Both the position numbers and the translations under genes were made by a program. 35,302 nucleotides of DNA from Pseudomonadota bacterium (lineage in GTDB: Bacteria > Pseudomonadota > Alphaproteobacteria > Rhizobiales > Rhizobiaceae), in contig JAIUPA010000015.1 in assembly GCA_020161665.1 (NCBI GenBank), positions 1 through 35,302 on the forward strand, written 5' to 3'. Below the pieces are notes generated by a model that did not search any database, had not been told where the DNA came from, and saw only the letters and a list, made by a program, of their open reading frames with translations. This document shows positions 25,612 to 34,964 of this stretch, one piece after another (the stretch's first letter is position 1; every line of letters begins with the position of its first letter).

Positions 25612-25627
25612 TGGCACGCCATATGCT
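25612..25627 (+). promoter_or_regulatory. Sigma-54 promoter of glnII
   Basis: TGGCACG-CCAT-ATGCT: an exact -24 block, GG and GC with 10 bases between them, and one mismatch in the -12 block. A start near 25638 leaves a leader of about 28 bases. This fits NtrC-dependent induction under nitrogen limitation. Confidence 0.85.
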
Positions 25628-25665
25628 TTCATGAGGGCATCGTTGACAGGAGCGTGAGATTGCAC

Positions 25666-26706
25666 ATGACCAAGTATAAGCTCGAGTACATCTGGCTTGA
25701 CGGCTACAAGCCTGTGCCGAACCTGCGTGGCAAGACGCAGATCAAGGAATTCGATACCTTCCCGACGCTGGAACAGCTTCCGCTCTGGGGTTTCGACGGT
25801 TCCTCGACCGAACAGGCTGAAGGCCGCAGCTCTGACTGCGTACTCAAGCCCGTAGCCATTTACCCCGATCCGGCCCGCACCAACGGCGTTCTCGTCATGT
25901 GCGAAGTCATGATGCCGGATGGCAAGACCCCGCACCCGTCCAACAGCCGCGCCACCATTCTGGACGACGCTGACACCTGGTTCGGTTTCGAGCAGGAATA
26001 CTTCTTCTACAAGGACGGCCGTCCGCTCGGCTTCCCGGAGCAGGGCTACCCGGCTCCGCAGGGTCCGTACTACACGGGCGTTGGCTTCAAGAACGTCGGC
26101 AATGTTGCTCGCCAGATCGTTGAAGAGCACCTCGACCTCTGCCTCGCCGCTGGCATCAACCACGAAGGCATCAACGCCGAAGTGGCCAAGGGCCAGTGGG
26201 AATTCCAGGTTTTCGGCAAGGGCTCCAAGAAGGCCGCTGACGAAATCTGGATGGCTCGCTACCTCCTGACGCGCCTGTGCGAAAAGTACTGCATCGACAT
26301 CGAATGGCACTGCAAGCCGCTCGGTGACACCGACTGGAACGGCTCAGGCATGCACTGCAACTTCTCCACCAAGTTCCTGCGCGAAGTTGGCGGCAAGGAG
26401 TACTTCGAAGCCCTCATGGCTCAGTTCGAAAAGAACCTCGACGAACACATCGCCGTCTACGGCCCGGACAACCACCTGCGTCTGACCGGCAAGCACGAAA
26501 CGGCTCCGTGGAACAAGTTCTCCTACGGCGTTGCCGACCGTGGCGCTTCGATCCGCGTTCCGCATTCCTTCGTGAACAACGGCTACAAGGGCTACCTGGA
26601 AGACCGTCGTCCGAACTCCCAGGGCGACCCCTACCAGATCGCTTCCCAGGTTCTGAAGACGATCTCGGAAGTCCCGACCGAAGGCTACGCCACCGCTGCT
26701 GCCTGA
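25666..26706 (+). CDS. glnII: Glutamine synthetase type II
   Basis: A 346-residue GSII, the eukaryote-like octameric form, which makes glutamine from glutamate and ammonium. Marks: WGFDGSSTEQAEG near residue 45, WFGFEQEYF (metal ligands), NHEGINAEVAKGQWEFQV, GSGMHCNFSTK (ATP region) and LTGKHETAPWNKFSYGVADRGASIR. It lacks the adenylylation-site region of GSI, so control is transcriptional (sigma-54) and probably via GstI. ATG at 25666 (MTKYKLEYIW) is chosen; longer frames would run through the promoter. Confidence 0.96.
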   Translation: MTKYKLEYIWLDGYKPVPNLRGKTQIKEFDTFPTLEQLPLWGFDGSSTEQAEGRSSDCVLKPVAIYPDPARTNGVLVMCEVMMPDGKTPHPSNSRATILDDADTWFGFEQEYFFYKDGRPLGFPEQGYPAPQGPYYTGVGFKNVGNVARQIVEEHLDLCLAAGINHEGINAEVAKGQWEFQVFGKGSKKAADEIWMARYLLTRLCEKYCIDIEWHCKPLGDTDWNGSGMHCNFSTKFLREVGGKEYFEALMAQFEKNLDEHIAVYGPDNHLRLTGKHETAPWNKFSYGVADRGASIRVPHSFVNNGYKGYLEDRRPNSQGDPYQIASQVLKTISEVPTEGYATAAA

Positions 26707-26727
26707 TTGGCAATAGCCTGAAGCTTG

Positions 26728-26762
26728 GAAAGCCTCTCCGCACCCGCGGGGAGGCTTTTCGT
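26728..26762 (+). terminator. glnII terminator
   Basis: AGCCTCTCCGC (26731-26741) pairs with GCGGGGAGGCT (26746-26756) around ACCC, with one G-U pair, followed by TTTTCGTTT. It lies 22 bases after the stop. Confidence 0.88.
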
Positions 26763-26998
26763 TTGACTGAACGCCGGAGGAATTGCCTTCGACCCATTCA
26801 TGCGGTCACATCGCGCTAGGCTCAGGACCATGGATCAAATGCCTTGGTAAGGCAGCGGTTCCCCCTCATAGAGAAAGCCACCGGCTCCCACCCCATTCTT
26901 TCACGCGACCAAAGGCTCCATTTGGGGGCGATGCAATCCTGATGAGCAAGCGCGAGTTGGGGCGATAGGACGGCACAAACGCCTTGAAAGCTGCCACG

Positions 26999-27034
26999 AA
27001 AAAGCCCCCGCTGCTTTCGCAACGGGGGCTTTTG
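26999..27034 (-). terminator. ftsH terminator
   Basis: AAAAGCCCCCG pairs with CGGGGGCTTTT. The minus strand ends in TTTTTCG, and the symmetric tracts may also work for plus-strand transcripts. It lies 25 bases after the ftsH stop. Confidence 0.9.
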
Positions 27035-27058
27035 TTTGGTCGCTACGCTGTGCCGCGT

Positions 27059-29002
27059 TTAGTGCGGCTGCGGCTCGTAACCGCCTTCGGCCTCGCCATC
27101 ACCGCGCGTTTCGCCCGTATCCTTGCGCGCACCGGCTTTCGGTACAGCAGAACCACGCGAGGACGATGTATCATCACCATTGTCGCGCGTCGGACGCTCG
27201 CCCCTGATGAGGGCCTTGATCTCTTCACCGGAGAGCGTTTCGAACTCGAGCAGGCCTTCGGCGAGCGTGACGAATTCGTCGTGCTTCTCAGTCATGATCG
27301 CCTTGGCAGCCTTGTAAGCCTCGTCAATCAGGCGACGCACTTCATTGTCGATCTTCTGAGCCGTGGCTTCGGAGACATTGCGCGTCTGCGACACCGAATG
27401 ACCGAGGAAGACTTCCTGCTGGTTTTCACCATAGGCCACCTGACCAAGCTCGTCGGAAAAGCCCCACTGCGTGACCATGGCGCGGGCAAGCTTGGTGGCC
27501 TGCTCGATATCGGACGATGCGCCGGAGGTGATGTTTTCCTTGCCGAAGGTCAGTTCTTCGGCAACACGACCGCCCATCATGATGGTCAGGCGCGATACCA
27601 TCCACTTGTAGCTCATCGAATAGCGGTCGCCTTCCGGCAATTGCATGACCATGCCGAGCGCACGACCGCGCGGAATGATCGTCGCCTTGTGCAGCGGATC
27701 GGCCACCGGCACGTTGAGCGCAGCAATGGCATGACCGGCTTCATGGTAAGCGGTCAGCTTCTTTTCGGCTTCGGTCATGGCCGAGGTGCGGCGCTCCGCC
27801 CCCATCATGATCTTGTCCTTGGCGTCTTCGAATTCCTGCATGGTCACAACGCGCTTGTTGCGACGGGCGGCCATCAGGGCGGCTTCGTTGACGAGGTTCA
27901 TGAGGTCGGCACCTGAGAAGCCGGGCGTACCACGCGCCAGAATCTTCAGATCGACATTCGGCGCCAGCGGCACATTGCGCACATGCACCTTGAGGATGCG
28001 TTCGCGGCCGATAATATCCGGGTTCGGCACAACGACCTGACGGTCGAAACGGCCGGGACGCAGAAGCGCCGGGTCCAGCACGTCCGGGCGGTTGGTGGCG
28101 GCAATGAGGATGATGCCCTCATTGGCCTCGAAACCGTCCATCTCGACGAGAAGCTGGTTGAGCGTCTGCTCGCGCTCGTCATTACCGCCGCCGAGACCGG
28201 CACCACGATGACGACCGACCGCATCGATTTCGTCGATGAAGATGATGCAGGGCGCATTCTTCTTGGCCTGCTCGAACATGTCGCGCACGCGGCTTGCACC
28301 GACGCCCACAAACATTTCCACAAAGTCCGAACCGGAAATCGTGAAGAACGGCACATTGGCTTCACCAGCCACAGAACGGGCGAGAAGCGTCTTACCCGTA
28401 CCCGGAGGGCCAACGAGCAGCACGCCGCGCGGAATTTTGCCGCCAAGGCGCTGGAATTTCTGCGGATCGCGCAGGAACTCGACGATTTCCTCAAGATCCT
28501 GCTTAGCTTCATCCACGCCAGCCACGTCGTCAAACGTCACGCGGCCATGCGCTTCGGTCAGAAGCTTGGCCTTGGACTTGCCGAACCCCATGGCTCCGCG
28601 CGAACCACCCTGCATCTGGCGCATGAAGAACAGCCAGACACCGAGAATGAGGAGCATCGGCACCAGCGTGCCCAGCCAGCTCAGGAAGCCCGAGGAACCA
28701 TCGCTTTCAGGCCGCGCGACAATGGTCACATTCTTGGCCTGAAGCTTTTCCATCAGGTTGTCATCGATCACCGGCGCATAGGACTGGAAGGCAGAACCGT
28801 TTTCCAGATAGGTGCCGTAGACGCGGTTGCCAGCGACGGTCACGTCGCGCACGCGCCCCGAATCCACTTCGCGCAGGAATTGCGAATAGGGGATCTCACG
28901 CCCGCCCGATTGCGAGGGCGTCGTCTGGAACATGCTGAAAAGCGCGACCAGCAGCAGGGCGATGATGGCCCACAGAGCGAAGTTGCGGAAATTTGGGTTC
29001 AT
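27059..29002 (-). CDS. ftsH: ATP-dependent zinc metalloprotease FtsH
   Basis: A 647-residue membrane protease. Two spans (about 8-27 and 105-125) flank a periplasmic domain. The AAA domain has Walker A GPPGTGKT, Walker [12 protein letters not shown] and the second region of homology with [20 protein letters not shown]. The zinc site is HEAGH ([13 protein letters not shown]). The C-terminal 50 residues are charged and low in complexity, as usual in rhizobia. ATG at 29002 has GGGGAG upstream. It degrades misassembled membrane proteins and is placed with the Tol-Pal genes. Confidence 0.96.
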   Translation of the reverse strand: MNPNFRNFALWAIIALLLVALFSMFQTTPSQSGGREIPYSQFLREVDSGRVRDVTVAGNRVYGTYLENGSAFQSYAPVIDDNLMEKLQAKNVTIVARPESDGSSGFLSWLGTLVPMLLILGVWLFFMRQMQGGSRGAMGFGKSKAKLLTEAHGRVTFDDVAGVDEAKQDLEEIVEFLRDPQKFQRLGGKIPRGVLLVGPPGTGKTLLARSVAGEANVPFFTISGSDFVEMFVGVGASRVRDMFEQAKKNAPCIIFIDEIDAVGRHRGAGLGGGNDEREQTLNQLLVEMDGFEANEGIILIAATNRPDVLDPALLRPGRFDRQVVVPNPDIIGRERILKVHVRNVPLAPNVDLKILARGTPGFSGADLMNLVNEAALMAARRNKRVVTMQEFEDAKDKIMMGAERRTSAMTEAEKKLTAYHEAGHAIAALNVPVADPLHKATIIPRGRALGMVMQLPEGDRYSMSYKWMVSRLTIMMGGRVAEELTFGKENITSGASSDIEQATKLARAMVTQWGFSDELGQVAYGENQQEVFLGHSVSQTRNVSEATAQKIDNEVRRLIDEAYKAAKAIMTEKHDEFVTLAEGLLEFETLSGEEIKALIRGERPTRDNGDDTSSSRGSAVPKAGARKDTGETRGDGEAEGGYEPQPH

Positions 29003-29148
29003 TGAACTCCCCGGTACCAATTGCGGATCAACCGCAGCATTTCATTCCGAACGGGCGATCCCGAAGCGGTATTGGGTCTTAACATAGGATCGCGGCTCGG
29101 GCTTGCCAAGGCGAACCGGAGCAATCGATGTACTTTAAGCTTAACTAT

Positions 29149-30459
29149 TCAGGAAAAAGCGGGCCGTAAATAAGGCGGAAGACCAAGAAGCGCGGCCAGA
29201 GCTTCGGCAAAGGCAAGATCAAAGCCCGGCAGAAACAGATCATAGGGCGCCAAGGCCATAAAAACCCCAGTGCCATCAGCCATTTCGCCCTCGCATCCAC
29301 GCACGCTTGGCAGGCCGGAAAGACCAAGACGAACCAGCGACGGCGAAATCCCGGCCTCAGCGCGGACACATGCGCCATCCCTGCGGGTGATCACCACAGG
29401 AAACACATTTTCGTTACAGATATGAAAGCGGCCATCCCAGACGCACGCCTCACCCGGCGCAAGCGTTACAGGGTCGGGCAGTCCCCGCCCCTCGCGCACC
29501 AGAAACAACCCGTCCCGGTTCAATACGGCCAGCACACGGCCAAGCGTCATCCGCCCCGCGGCACCGCCTTGAAAAAGGGCGCAAAGCCGGGCAAGCGCGT
29601 CGCCCCTGACGCCATCAGGCTTCCCGCCGATCACCGCCACAAGGCCCGCCAGAGCAAAGTTCATGACCGGGAGATCGGCTTGCCCCGCCGCCCGCGCAAT
29701 CCGCACAACCGATCCATGGTGCAGGCTGGCATGGGTCGAGACCCAGAAAGCCGCCTGCCGTGCCAGATCAGTACGCGTCAAGACGCACGGATCGGTAAGC
29801 GGCGCATCCGGCCCGCTCGCACGAAGGGCCTGACGCACCCTCACCCGCTCATAATGGCGGTCGGCATTGCTCGGGTCCTCGATCCATTCGATGGCATTGG
29901 CTTGCAGAAAGGCCCGGATGTCCATCCGCCGCAGGCCCAGAAAAGGCCGCGCAATCCAGATCGCGCGCTCATAAAGCACAGCCTCCGCCATGCCGGAAAG
30001 ACCACCGCGCGGGCTCGCCGCACCCCGCGCCACGCGCATGGCAATCGTTTCATCCTGATCGTCCGCCGTATGCGCCGTCACGATCAGGTTTGCCGCGAAA
30101 TGATCCGCCGCCTGCTTCAACAAACGATAGCGGGCAAGGCGTGCCGCAGCCGAGAGGCCGCTTTTCGGCTTGGTCCCCTGCCAGAGCAGGGTGATGTGGG
30201 GAATATCGAGCCTCTGACAAAGCGCGGCCACAGCCTCGGCCTCGTCAGCCGAGCGGGCGCGCAAACCATGGTCGATGGTCGCTGCACACAGCAAATGTGG
30301 GGGCTTAACGGTCTTGGAAAGGGCCAGAAGCAAGCCGGTGGAATCGCTGCCACCGGAAACGGCAACCAGAATTCGGGTCGGTTCGGTCAGTCGTTCGACA
30401 AAGCGCCGCGTCGTCGCAAGAACGCCTTCGCTGGACAAGGACGGAGTGTCCGCCACCAC
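29149..30459 (-). CDS. tilS: tRNA(Ile) lysidine synthetase
   Basis: A 436-residue protein with PP-loop ILVAVSGGSDSTGLLLAL at the N-terminus, IDHGLRARSADEA and VTAHTADDQDETIAMR, all typical of TilS. The enzyme converts C34 to lysidine in tRNA-Ile(CAU). The C-terminal third is weakly conserved. GTG at 30459 lies two bases after the cpoB stop without an obvious ribosome site, so translation is probably coupled. Confidence 0.92.
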   Translation of the reverse strand: MVADTPSLSSEGVLATTRRFVERLTEPTRILVAVSGGSDSTGLLLALSKTVKPPHLLCAATIDHGLRARSADEAEAVAALCQRLDIPHITLLWQGTKPKSGLSAAARLARYRLLKQAADHFAANLIVTAHTADDQDETIAMRVARGAASPRGGLSGMAEAVLYERAIWIARPFLGLRRMDIRAFLQANAIEWIEDPSNADRHYERVRVRQALRASGPDAPLTDPCVLTRTDLARQAAFWVSTHASLHHGSVVRIARAAGQADLPVMNFALAGLVAVIGGKPDGVRGDALARLCALFQGGAAGRMTLGRVLAVLNRDGLFLVREGRGLPDPVTLAPGEACVWDGRFHICNENVFPVVITRRDGACVRAEAGISPSLVRLGLSGLPSVRGCEGEMADGTGVFMALAPYDLFLPGFDLAFAEALAALLGLPPYLRPAFS

Positions 30460-30461
30460 AA

Positions 30462-31451
30462 TCAGCAGGCCAGACGCTTCTGCTCGCTGGTCGCCTTGGT
30501 CAGCACGGCCTTCGGCGCACTCGGATAACGCACACCCACTTCGCGCAGCGTCTTGCAGGCCACATCCTTGTTGTCGAGGGCGGCCAGCGACATGCCAAGC
30601 TTCAGCAGCATTTCCGGCGCGCGCGGCGACTTGTTATAGGTCTGATGGCCATTGAGGAAGGTGCGGGCCGCCTCGGAATACTTGCCCTGCGAGAACTGTG
30701 CCTCACCCATCCAGAACGTGGCATCCGCCACCTTGCCGCCCTTGGGATAGGACTTCACGTAGTCCTGAAACTCGCCTTCGGCCTGCGCATAATCACCAGA
30801 CAGAACATGGCCATAGGCGGCCTTGTAGAGCTCATCGGCACTTCCGAGCGCGGACGCTTTCGGCGAGGTAGACGCCGTCTCCGTGCCGGGAAGGGTCGAG
30901 GCATTGGAGCCGGGTGCATTGGCGGTGGACCCGATCGGGTTACCATTCGCATCGAACTTCACGGAGCCCAGCGTCGTGGCCGGCGCACCATTCGAGCCGT
31001 TTGCCGAACTGCCGGCAGCAGATGCACCGCCGGTCGATTCGATCACGGAAGCCACATCGTCGGAAGCCTCCGTCGATGCGGCAGGTGCCTGCGTGGTCGC
31101 GACGGACGGCGTGGTGCTGTCCGGCGCGGCTTCGCTCTTCTTCTTCGATCCGCCCTTTTCCAGATCCTGGAAGCGGAATTCATTGTCTTCCTGCGTCTTG
31201 CGCATCTGCTCCTGCATCTGCAGCAACTGGAAGCTCATTTCCTCGATGCGGCCGTTCAACTGGCGCACTTCTTCCTGAAGCTGCTGGATACGCACGGCAT
31301 CGGCGGCGGATTGCGCCAGAATGACCGGCTGTCCGGCATCCTGCTGGATCGGTGCGATGAACGCCCTCATAAGCGGCTGCGAAAGCGCCGTGCTCTGCCA
31401 CCCGGAAAATGCGACGAGCCCGACGAGCCCCGCCACGACAAGTTTCCTCAT
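30462..31451 (-). CDS. cpoB: Tol-Pal system protein CpoB (YbgF)
   Basis: A 329-residue periplasmic protein: signal peptide (residues about 1-25), a coiled coil for trimerisation (AVRIQQLQEEVRQLNGRIEE, about 50-105), a long Ser/Thr/Ala/Gly-rich linker, then C-terminal TPR repeats (ADELYKAAYGHVLSGDY onward). CpoB couples PBP1B activity to Tol-driven constriction in enterics. ATG at 31451 has AGGG upstream. The linker of about 100 residues is longer than in E. coli. Confidence 0.93.
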   Translation of the reverse strand: MRKLVVAGLVGLVAFSGWQSTALSQPLMRAFIAPIQQDAGQPVILAQSAADAVRIQQLQEEVRQLNGRIEEMSFQLLQMQEQMRKTQEDNEFRFQDLEKGGSKKKSEAAPDSTTPSVATTQAPAASTEASDDVASVIESTGGASAAGSSANGSNGAPATTLGSVKFDANGNPIGSTANAPGSNASTLPGTETASTSPKASALGSADELYKAAYGHVLSGDYAQAEGEFQDYVKSYPKGGKVADATFWMGEAQFSQGKYSEAARTFLNGHQTYNKSPRAPEMLLKLGMSLAALDNKDVACKTLREVGVRYPSAPKAVLTKATSEQKRLAC

Positions 31452-31602
31452 GTGTTGACCCTGTGTTGGTTGAAGGAACAGCCGCAAATCGGCCCTGTCT
31501 TTCAATGGCATGAATAAGGACGTTTTCCAATCACCGAGAATGCAGCCAACTTCGGCGAAAACAAGGAAAATGCAGCGAATGTCCCTTCCGCAACGCAAAA
31601 AC

Positions 31603-31631
31603 AAAAAGGGCGACCCGAAGGTCGCCCTTTT
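31603..31631 (-). terminator. pal terminator
   Basis: GGGCGACC (31608-31615) pairs with GGTCGCCC (31620-31627) around a CGAA loop, extended by A/T pairs. On the minus strand TTTTTGTTTTTG follows. It lies between pal and cpoB, so cpoB may have its own promoter. Confidence 0.88.
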
Positions 31632-31660
31632 CAAACGAGGTCTGCTGACCTTTTCGGGTC

Positions 31661-32191
31661 TTAGCGACCGCCCAGCACCGTGACGGCGCGGCGGTTCTGC
31701 GACCAGCAGGAAATGTCATCGCAAACAGCGACCGGACGTTCCTTACCATAGGAGATGGTGCGGATCGAAGACGCCGGAATGCCGAGCGAGGACAGATAAT
31801 CGCGGGTGGCGGCGGCGCGACGGGCACCGAGAGCCAGGTTGTATTCGCGCGTGCCGCGTTCGTCGGCATGGCCTTCAACCGTGATGGAATAGTTCGGATA
31901 CTGCTTCAGCCACTGGGCCTGACGGGCCAGCGTCTGCTGGGCATCGGCGCGGATCGAGGTCGAGTCCGTATCGAAGAAGATGCGGTCGCCAACGTTGACG
32001 GTGAAGTCCTGTGCAGAACCCGGCGTTGCGGCGCCAGCACCGCCATTGAGGCCGAGATCGCCCGCACTGTTCGGCATGTTCTTCTTGCTGCCGCAGCTTG
32101 CAAGAGCAAGCGTCAGAGCGAAAGCGACGACAACCGGGTTACGGACAAACTTCTGCATGTGGCCAAAAGCCTGGGTTTCAGTGCGGCTCAT
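31661..32191 (-). CDS. pal: Peptidoglycan-associated lipoprotein Pal
   Basis: A 176-residue lipoprotein. The lipobox ends LALASC with the lipidated Cys near residue 33. The OmpA-like peptidoglycan-binding domain contains FDTDSTSIRADAQ, ITVEGHADERGTREYNLALGARRA and SYGKERP. ATG at 32191 with AAGGAG upstream is used; an internal Met 12 codons in is the other option. It anchors the outer membrane to the wall and binds TolB. Confidence 0.95.
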   Translation of the reverse strand: MSRTETQAFGHMQKFVRNPVVVAFALTLALASCGSKKNMPNSAGDLGLNGGAGAATPGSAQDFTVNVGDRIFFDTDSTSIRADAQQTLARQAQWLKQYPNYSITVEGHADERGTREYNLALGARRAAATRDYLSSLGIPASSIRTISYGKERPVAVCDDISCWSQNRRAVTVLGGR

Positions 32192-32415
32192 CGCCGATCT
32201 CCTTGCAAATCCTCGTTAAGGTTGCCGAACCATAACCCCTCTCGGTTAATCGGCATCCAACGAATATGGTTAATGGATCACTAATCGGTGCCTGCCGCCT
32301 TCGGACCGGATACGCGCCCTTGAGGAATTGGAGGCGGCTGGCAGGAAACTCTACTGTCGCTCCCTCACAGGGTTTTGCGGCAGCAACGTGGCGAAGTGCC
32401 ACAATTCGTTCATCT

Positions 32416-33735
32416 TCACTCGAGAAGCGGCGACCAGGCCGGGTCCGAAGCAAACGTCGGGGTCGGAATGCGCAGTTCATTATACCCCGTCAGGTCGATG
32501 GAGTAGAGCTGCGAGCCACCCGAACCGGCATTGTCACGGAAGAACATGACCACGCGGCCATTCGGTGCCCAGGTCGGACCTTCATTATGGAAGCCCGAGG
32601 TCAGGATACGCTCGCCCGAACCATCCGGCTTCATCACGCCGATGGAGAAGCGACCGCCCGACTGCTTGGTAAAGGCAATCAGATCACCACGCGGCGACCA
32701 GACCGGCGTCGAATAGGACCCGTCACCGAAGGAAATACGGTTCTGCCCCGAACCATCGGAGTTCATCACGTAAAGCTGCTGGCGACCGCCACGGTCACTT
32801 TCAAACACGACGCGGCGACCGTCCGGCGAGTAGCACGGCGAGGTGTCGATGGCCGCCGTCGAGGTCAGGCGGGTCGTGGTGCGCGAGCGCAGGTCCATCG
32901 TGTAGATGTTGGAGTTACCGTCCTGCTGCAGCGACATGATCACGCGCTGGCCATCCGGCGAGAAGCGCGGCGAGAACGTCATGCCGGGGAAATTGCCAAC
33001 CACTTCGCGGCGACCCGTTTCAAGCTGAAGCAGGTAAACGCGCGGCTGGCCGCCCTCGAACGACATGTAGGTGATTTCCTGCTGGTTCGGCGAAAAGCGC
33101 GGCGTCAGCACGATGTCGTTGGAATTGGTGAGCAGTCGCAGGTTGAAGCCGTCCTGATCCATGATGGCCAGCTGGCGCTTGCGGGCGTTCTTCGGGCCGC
33201 TTTCGGACACGAACACCACGCGCGTATCGAAATAGCCATCTTCGCCGGTGATCTGCTTGTAGATCGCATCGGCAATGATATGGGCCACACGACGCCAGTT
33301 CTGCGGCTGGGTGTAGAACTGCTGGCCCGTCATCTGCTGGCCGGAGAACGTATCCCACAGACGGAAGTCAGCGCGAAGACGTCCGCCTTCCTTGACCAAG
33401 CGACCCGTGACGAGCGCCTGCGCGTTGATGACCTTCCAGTCTTCAAAGCGCGGCGTCTGGTCCGGATTGGACACTTTTTCGATGAAGGCCGTCTTGGCGA
33501 CCGGCGCAAACAGGCCGGACCGCTTCAGGTCGGCAGCAATCACGTCGGTAATCTGCGGGCCAAGGGCATCACCGGAAATGAAATCCGTGATGGCAATCGG
33601 CATCGGCTCGACATTGCCTTTGTTGATATTGATTTCCACGCGGGCCTCAGCGTCCCGTGCAGACATGATCCCGGCAAGACCGGCAGCACCCGCCATGGCG
33701 ATCGGGGCGCGAAGGAATGAACGTCGCAGCATCAT
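32416..33735 (-). CDS. tolB: Tol-Pal translocation protein TolB
   Basis: A 439-residue periplasmic protein: signal peptide, a mixed alpha/beta N-terminal domain (to about 160), then a beta-propeller with repeated DG/SPDG blades ([43 protein letters not shown]). It links Pal with TolA. ATG at 33735 has GAGAGG seven bases upstream; a second ATG follows directly. It starts 11 bases after tolA. Confidence 0.95.
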   Translation of the reverse strand: MMLRRSFLRAPIAMAGAAGLAGIMSARDAEARVEININKGNVEPMPIAITDFISGDALGPQITDVIAADLKRSGLFAPVAKTAFIEKVSNPDQTPRFEDWKVINAQALVTGRLVKEGGRLRADFRLWDTFSGQQMTGQQFYTQPQNWRRVAHIIADAIYKQITGEDGYFDTRVVFVSESGPKNARKRQLAIMDQDGFNLRLLTNSNDIVLTPRFSPNQQEITYMSFEGGQPRVYLLQLETGRREVVGNFPGMTFSPRFSPDGQRVIMSLQQDGNSNIYTMDLRSRTTTRLTSTAAIDTSPCYSPDGRRVVFESDRGGRQQLYVMNSDGSGQNRISFGDGSYSTPVWSPRGDLIAFTKQSGGRFSIGVMKPDGSGERILTSGFHNEGPTWAPNGRVVMFFRDNAGSGGSQLYSIDLTGYNELRIPTPTFASDPAWSPLLE

Positions 33736-33746
33736 GTTAAAGCCTC

Positions 33747-34955
33747 TCAGAGCAACTCACTGGGGTCGAAGTTCACAACGACTTCGCTCCATGCATCATA
33801 TTTATCGGGCGGCAGGTTCTTGAAGGGAGCCGACCGGCGAACAGCACGCAGCGCGCTGCCTTCCAGCGTGCGGCGGGCACTATCCGAACCGCCGCTGGCC
33901 TCCACTTCCGGGTTGCCGATGATTTCACCGTTTTGATCAAGTCGCATCGTGACCTTGACGATCACACCTTCCGCGCCTTCGATCCCGTTGATCACCGACC
34001 AGTTTTTCTGGATCTGGCCACGCAACGCATCCATTTCGGTCTGCGAAAGGCTTGATCCACCAGTCGTCTTCTTGCCGCCAAAGGCGGCCTTGTCGGTCGA
34101 GCGCTTGGCACCGCCGCCCTTGGCATCCGTCTTGTTCAAGAGCGCGGACACTTCGTCGGCATTGAAATCGCTCTGCTTGTTGGAAGCCGACTTCGCGCTT
34201 TCCTGCGCCTTGGAATCAGCCTTTGCATTCTTGTTGGCGCTAGCCTGTTCCGTTGCCTTGGCGTCGCTGGTCTTGGCGTCGCTCGTTTTCGCATCGGTGG
34301 GCTTGGCATCGGTCGGCTTGGCGTCCGCCACCTTCGTTTCCGTCGGCTTCGGCGTTTCCGGCTTCGGCTTGGCCATGGGCTTGGGAACATTCGGCGGCAC
34401 CGGAATCTCACCCGTGTCGGCCTGCGGTTCTTCCGCGGGCTTCGGTTCCGGAGTCGGCTCGGGCTTGGGTTCCGGCTTCGGTTCGGGTTTCGGCTCAGGC
34501 TTCGGCGGTTCCGGCTTGGGCGGCTCCGGCTTCGGCTGCGGCTTCACGTCCGGGATCGGCGGTGCCGTATCTTCCTTGACGATATCCTTGGAATCCGTGG
34601 TCTTGTCGGCGAGCGGCGCGGGCTTGTCGAGCGGCGTCGGGGCAGCCGCCATTTCCGTGTCGGCGGGACGTTTCGACGGCGTTGGCGGCGTCTTCAGATC
34701 AACGTCATTGTCGCCCATGTTCTCGGCGTTATCGACCTTGTTCGGATTGGTCGTCGGAACCGGCGCAGCCTTTTCCGCAACCGGCGCCTTCTTGTCGCCC
34801 TGCTGGATCTGCGTGACTTCCGAAATCGGCACGATATCGACCGGCAGCGCCTCGACATCAGCAATGTCGAGCGGCTCGGGCGAACCGATCGTCACCAGTG
34901 CAAAGGCCAGGGCCGCACCGTGAAGAATCGCCGATGTGACGAGACTTTTCCTCAT
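33747..34955 (-). CDS. tolA: TonB/TolA-type energy transducer TolA
   Basis: A 402-residue protein with one N-terminal span (about 5-23), a very long Pro/Lys/Glu and Asp/Ala/Lys-rich periplasmic arm with short tandem repeats (KPEP units about 135-175; [10 protein letters not shown] units about 210-235), and a C-terminal TonB-like domain ([15 protein letters not shown] to the end). It passes proton-motive energy from TolQR to TolB/Pal. The repeat tracts may vary in length between strains. Confidence 0.93.
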   Translation of the reverse strand: MRKSLVTSAILHGAALAFALVTIGSPEPLDIADVEALPVDIVPISEVTQIQQGDKKAPVAEKAAPVPTTNPNKVDNAENMGDNDVDLKTPPTPSKRPADTEMAAAPTPLDKPAPLADKTTDSKDIVKEDTAPPIPDVKPQPKPEPPKPEPPKPEPKPEPKPEPKPEPTPEPKPAEEPQADTGEIPVPPNVPKPMAKPKPETPKPTETKVADAKPTDAKPTDAKTSDAKTSDAKATEQASANKNAKADSKAQESAKSASNKQSDFNADEVSALLNKTDAKGGGAKRSTDKAAFGGKKTTGGSSLSQTEMDALRGQIQKNWSVINGIEGAEGVIVKVTMRLDQNGEIIGNPEVEASGGSDSARRTLEGSALRAVRRSAPFKNLPPDKYDAWSEVVVNFDPSELL

Positions 34956-34964
34956 TCCCGTGCC

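Larger units (their letters stand above)
25338..25665. promoter_or_regulatory. gstI-glnII divergent control region
   Basis: About 330 AT-rich bases without a gene. It holds the sigma-54 promoter of glnII (25612-25627) and a weaker candidate for gstI on the other strand (25513-25528). No clean NtrC site (TGCAC-type inverted repeat) is obvious; TGCAACTTTATCACC at 25513-25527 is a partial resemblance that overlaps the gstI candidate. Confidence 0.6.

Noticed and set aside
26763..26998. Short frames between glnII and ftsH
   Set aside because: About 236 bases bounded by two terminators; the frames have no start signals or recognisable content.
32266..33720. A 484-codon plus-strand frame opposite tolB, and a 324-codon one opposite tolA
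   Set aside because: Both mirror strongly biased coding sequence. The Gly/Ser-rich product opposite tolA is just the complement of the KPEP repeats.
34120..34560. Repeated units that could look like a CRISPR or DNA satellite
   Set aside because: They are in-frame coding repeats of the TolA arm, with no unique spacers.
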